From a virus, in IMG/VR virus record IMGVR_UViG_3300043399_000208, positions 1 through 25,023 of that record: 25,023 bases of DNA; one strand, written 5' to 3'. Shown piece by piece: positions 24,691-25,023 of the stretch; the first letter of the stretch is position 1; each line of letters begins with the position of its first letter. Under the pieces are notes generated by a model. It was not told where the DNA came from, made no database searches, and saw nothing but the letters and a program-made list of their open reading frames with translations. A program made the position numbers and the translations under genes.

Positions 24691-25023
24691 TGATAACCTT
24701 CTTCATGAGTGCATCTTGAATATCTAGATTTTCCTTAACTCCTAAGACTAGTTTGTCTCTTCCCTGGAATCGCTCTCCTTCACAGGTGTACCATGCGCCT
24801 CCACGCTCAATAAATCCAAGACCTTCTGCTGTATCAACAAGGTCTGCGATGGAGTCAACGCCAAGGTCGGGGCCACGGAAATAGAAGTCATATTCCCCTG
24901 ACTGGAATGCTGGACTCGTCTTTGAAAACTGAACTTCCCAGCGAACCTTTCGCCCAACCTTTTCCTCAATGATCTTGTCACCGACATAAATCTTCCCCTT
25001 GATAGCCTGATTGTCAGACTCAG
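24683..25023 (-). CDS. recA: RecA-type recombinase, C-terminal part
   Basis: The frame enters from the window edge, so only about the last 112 residues are present. They match the RecA end: RKVRWEVQFSKTSPAFQSGE, then YDFYF, IADLVDTAEGLGFIERGGAW, YTCEGERFQGRDKLV and KENLDIQDALMKKV. The protein would form filaments on single-stranded DNA for strand exchange. The phage-type FRGPDLGVDS replaces the cellular MYGEGISxxG segment. The ATPase core is outside the window. Confidence 0.85.
   Translation of the reverse strand, partial: ESDNQAIKGKIYVGDKIIEEKVGRKVRWEVQFSKTSPAFQSGEYDFYFRGPDLGVDSIADLVDTAEGLGFIERGGAWYTCEGERFQGRDKLVLGVKENLDIQDALMKKVING

Overview
The window is part of a tailed-phage genome, or a prophage of that type. 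Genes are short and packed end to end with ATGA, GTGA and TAATG overlaps. All but two genes lie on the minus strand. They include both terminase subunits, a RecA-type recombinase, two cell-wall lytic enzymes, seven tRNAs and a tmRNA. Several features point to an actinobacterial host: a WhiB-like iron-sulfur regulator, an actinobacterial-style HNH protein, a DUF7455-type zinc protein, an MSMEG_6728-like dimer-glycosylase homologue and a tmRNA tag ending in YALAA. The base composition is AT-leaning, so a low-GC actinobacterium, such as the freshwater lineages, is a reasonable guess. That host assignment is inference.

Layout, following minus-strand transcription from high to low coordinates. (1) 25023-20749 is a replication/recombination block: the C-terminus of RecA, zinc-ribbon proteins, an HNH homing-type nuclease, a Cas4-like nuclease, a RuvC-like resolvase, a tiny HTH protein, a decayed HNH gene and a DUF3310 protein. 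(2) 20656-17453 holds a secreted lysozyme-like transglycosylase, TerS, TerL, a small membrane protein and tRNA-Ile. (3) 17453-15274 holds small proteins, a deaminase and the WhiB-like protein. (4) 15277-12077 is a four-gene glycosyltransferase island, and two of its genes are the only plus-strand genes in the window. (5) 12004-9471 holds Dps, small proteins, an M15-like endolysin with a strong terminator, a pyrimidine-dimer glycosylase homologue and a decayed glycosidase fragment. (6) 9440-6438 holds two HNH genes, thioredoxin, a zinc-protein gene interrupted by UGA, and six tRNAs flanking a SpoU-type RNA methyltransferase. (7) 6375-1 is a dense run of microproteins that also contains a compact tmRNA, an FmdB zinc ribbon, Hsp20, two paralogous PnuC-like half transporters and an RNA ligase.

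Several genes bear on translation: the tRNAs, tmRNA, RNA methyltransferase and RNA ligase. Another set looks like host-stress physiology: Dps, Hsp20, thioredoxin and WhiB. The least expected signals are three. Two tRNAs (Glu and Gly) have matching departures from the canonical D-loop and T-loop. A DUF7455-like gene carries an in-frame UGA exactly at a conserved cysteine. A Cys/His motif is shared by a GT60-like glycosyltransferase tail and a stand-alone miniprotein. No CRISPR array, insertion sequence or virion structural gene was recognised. No gene-free stretch longer than 300 bases remains once the short genes, RNA genes and gene remnants are counted.
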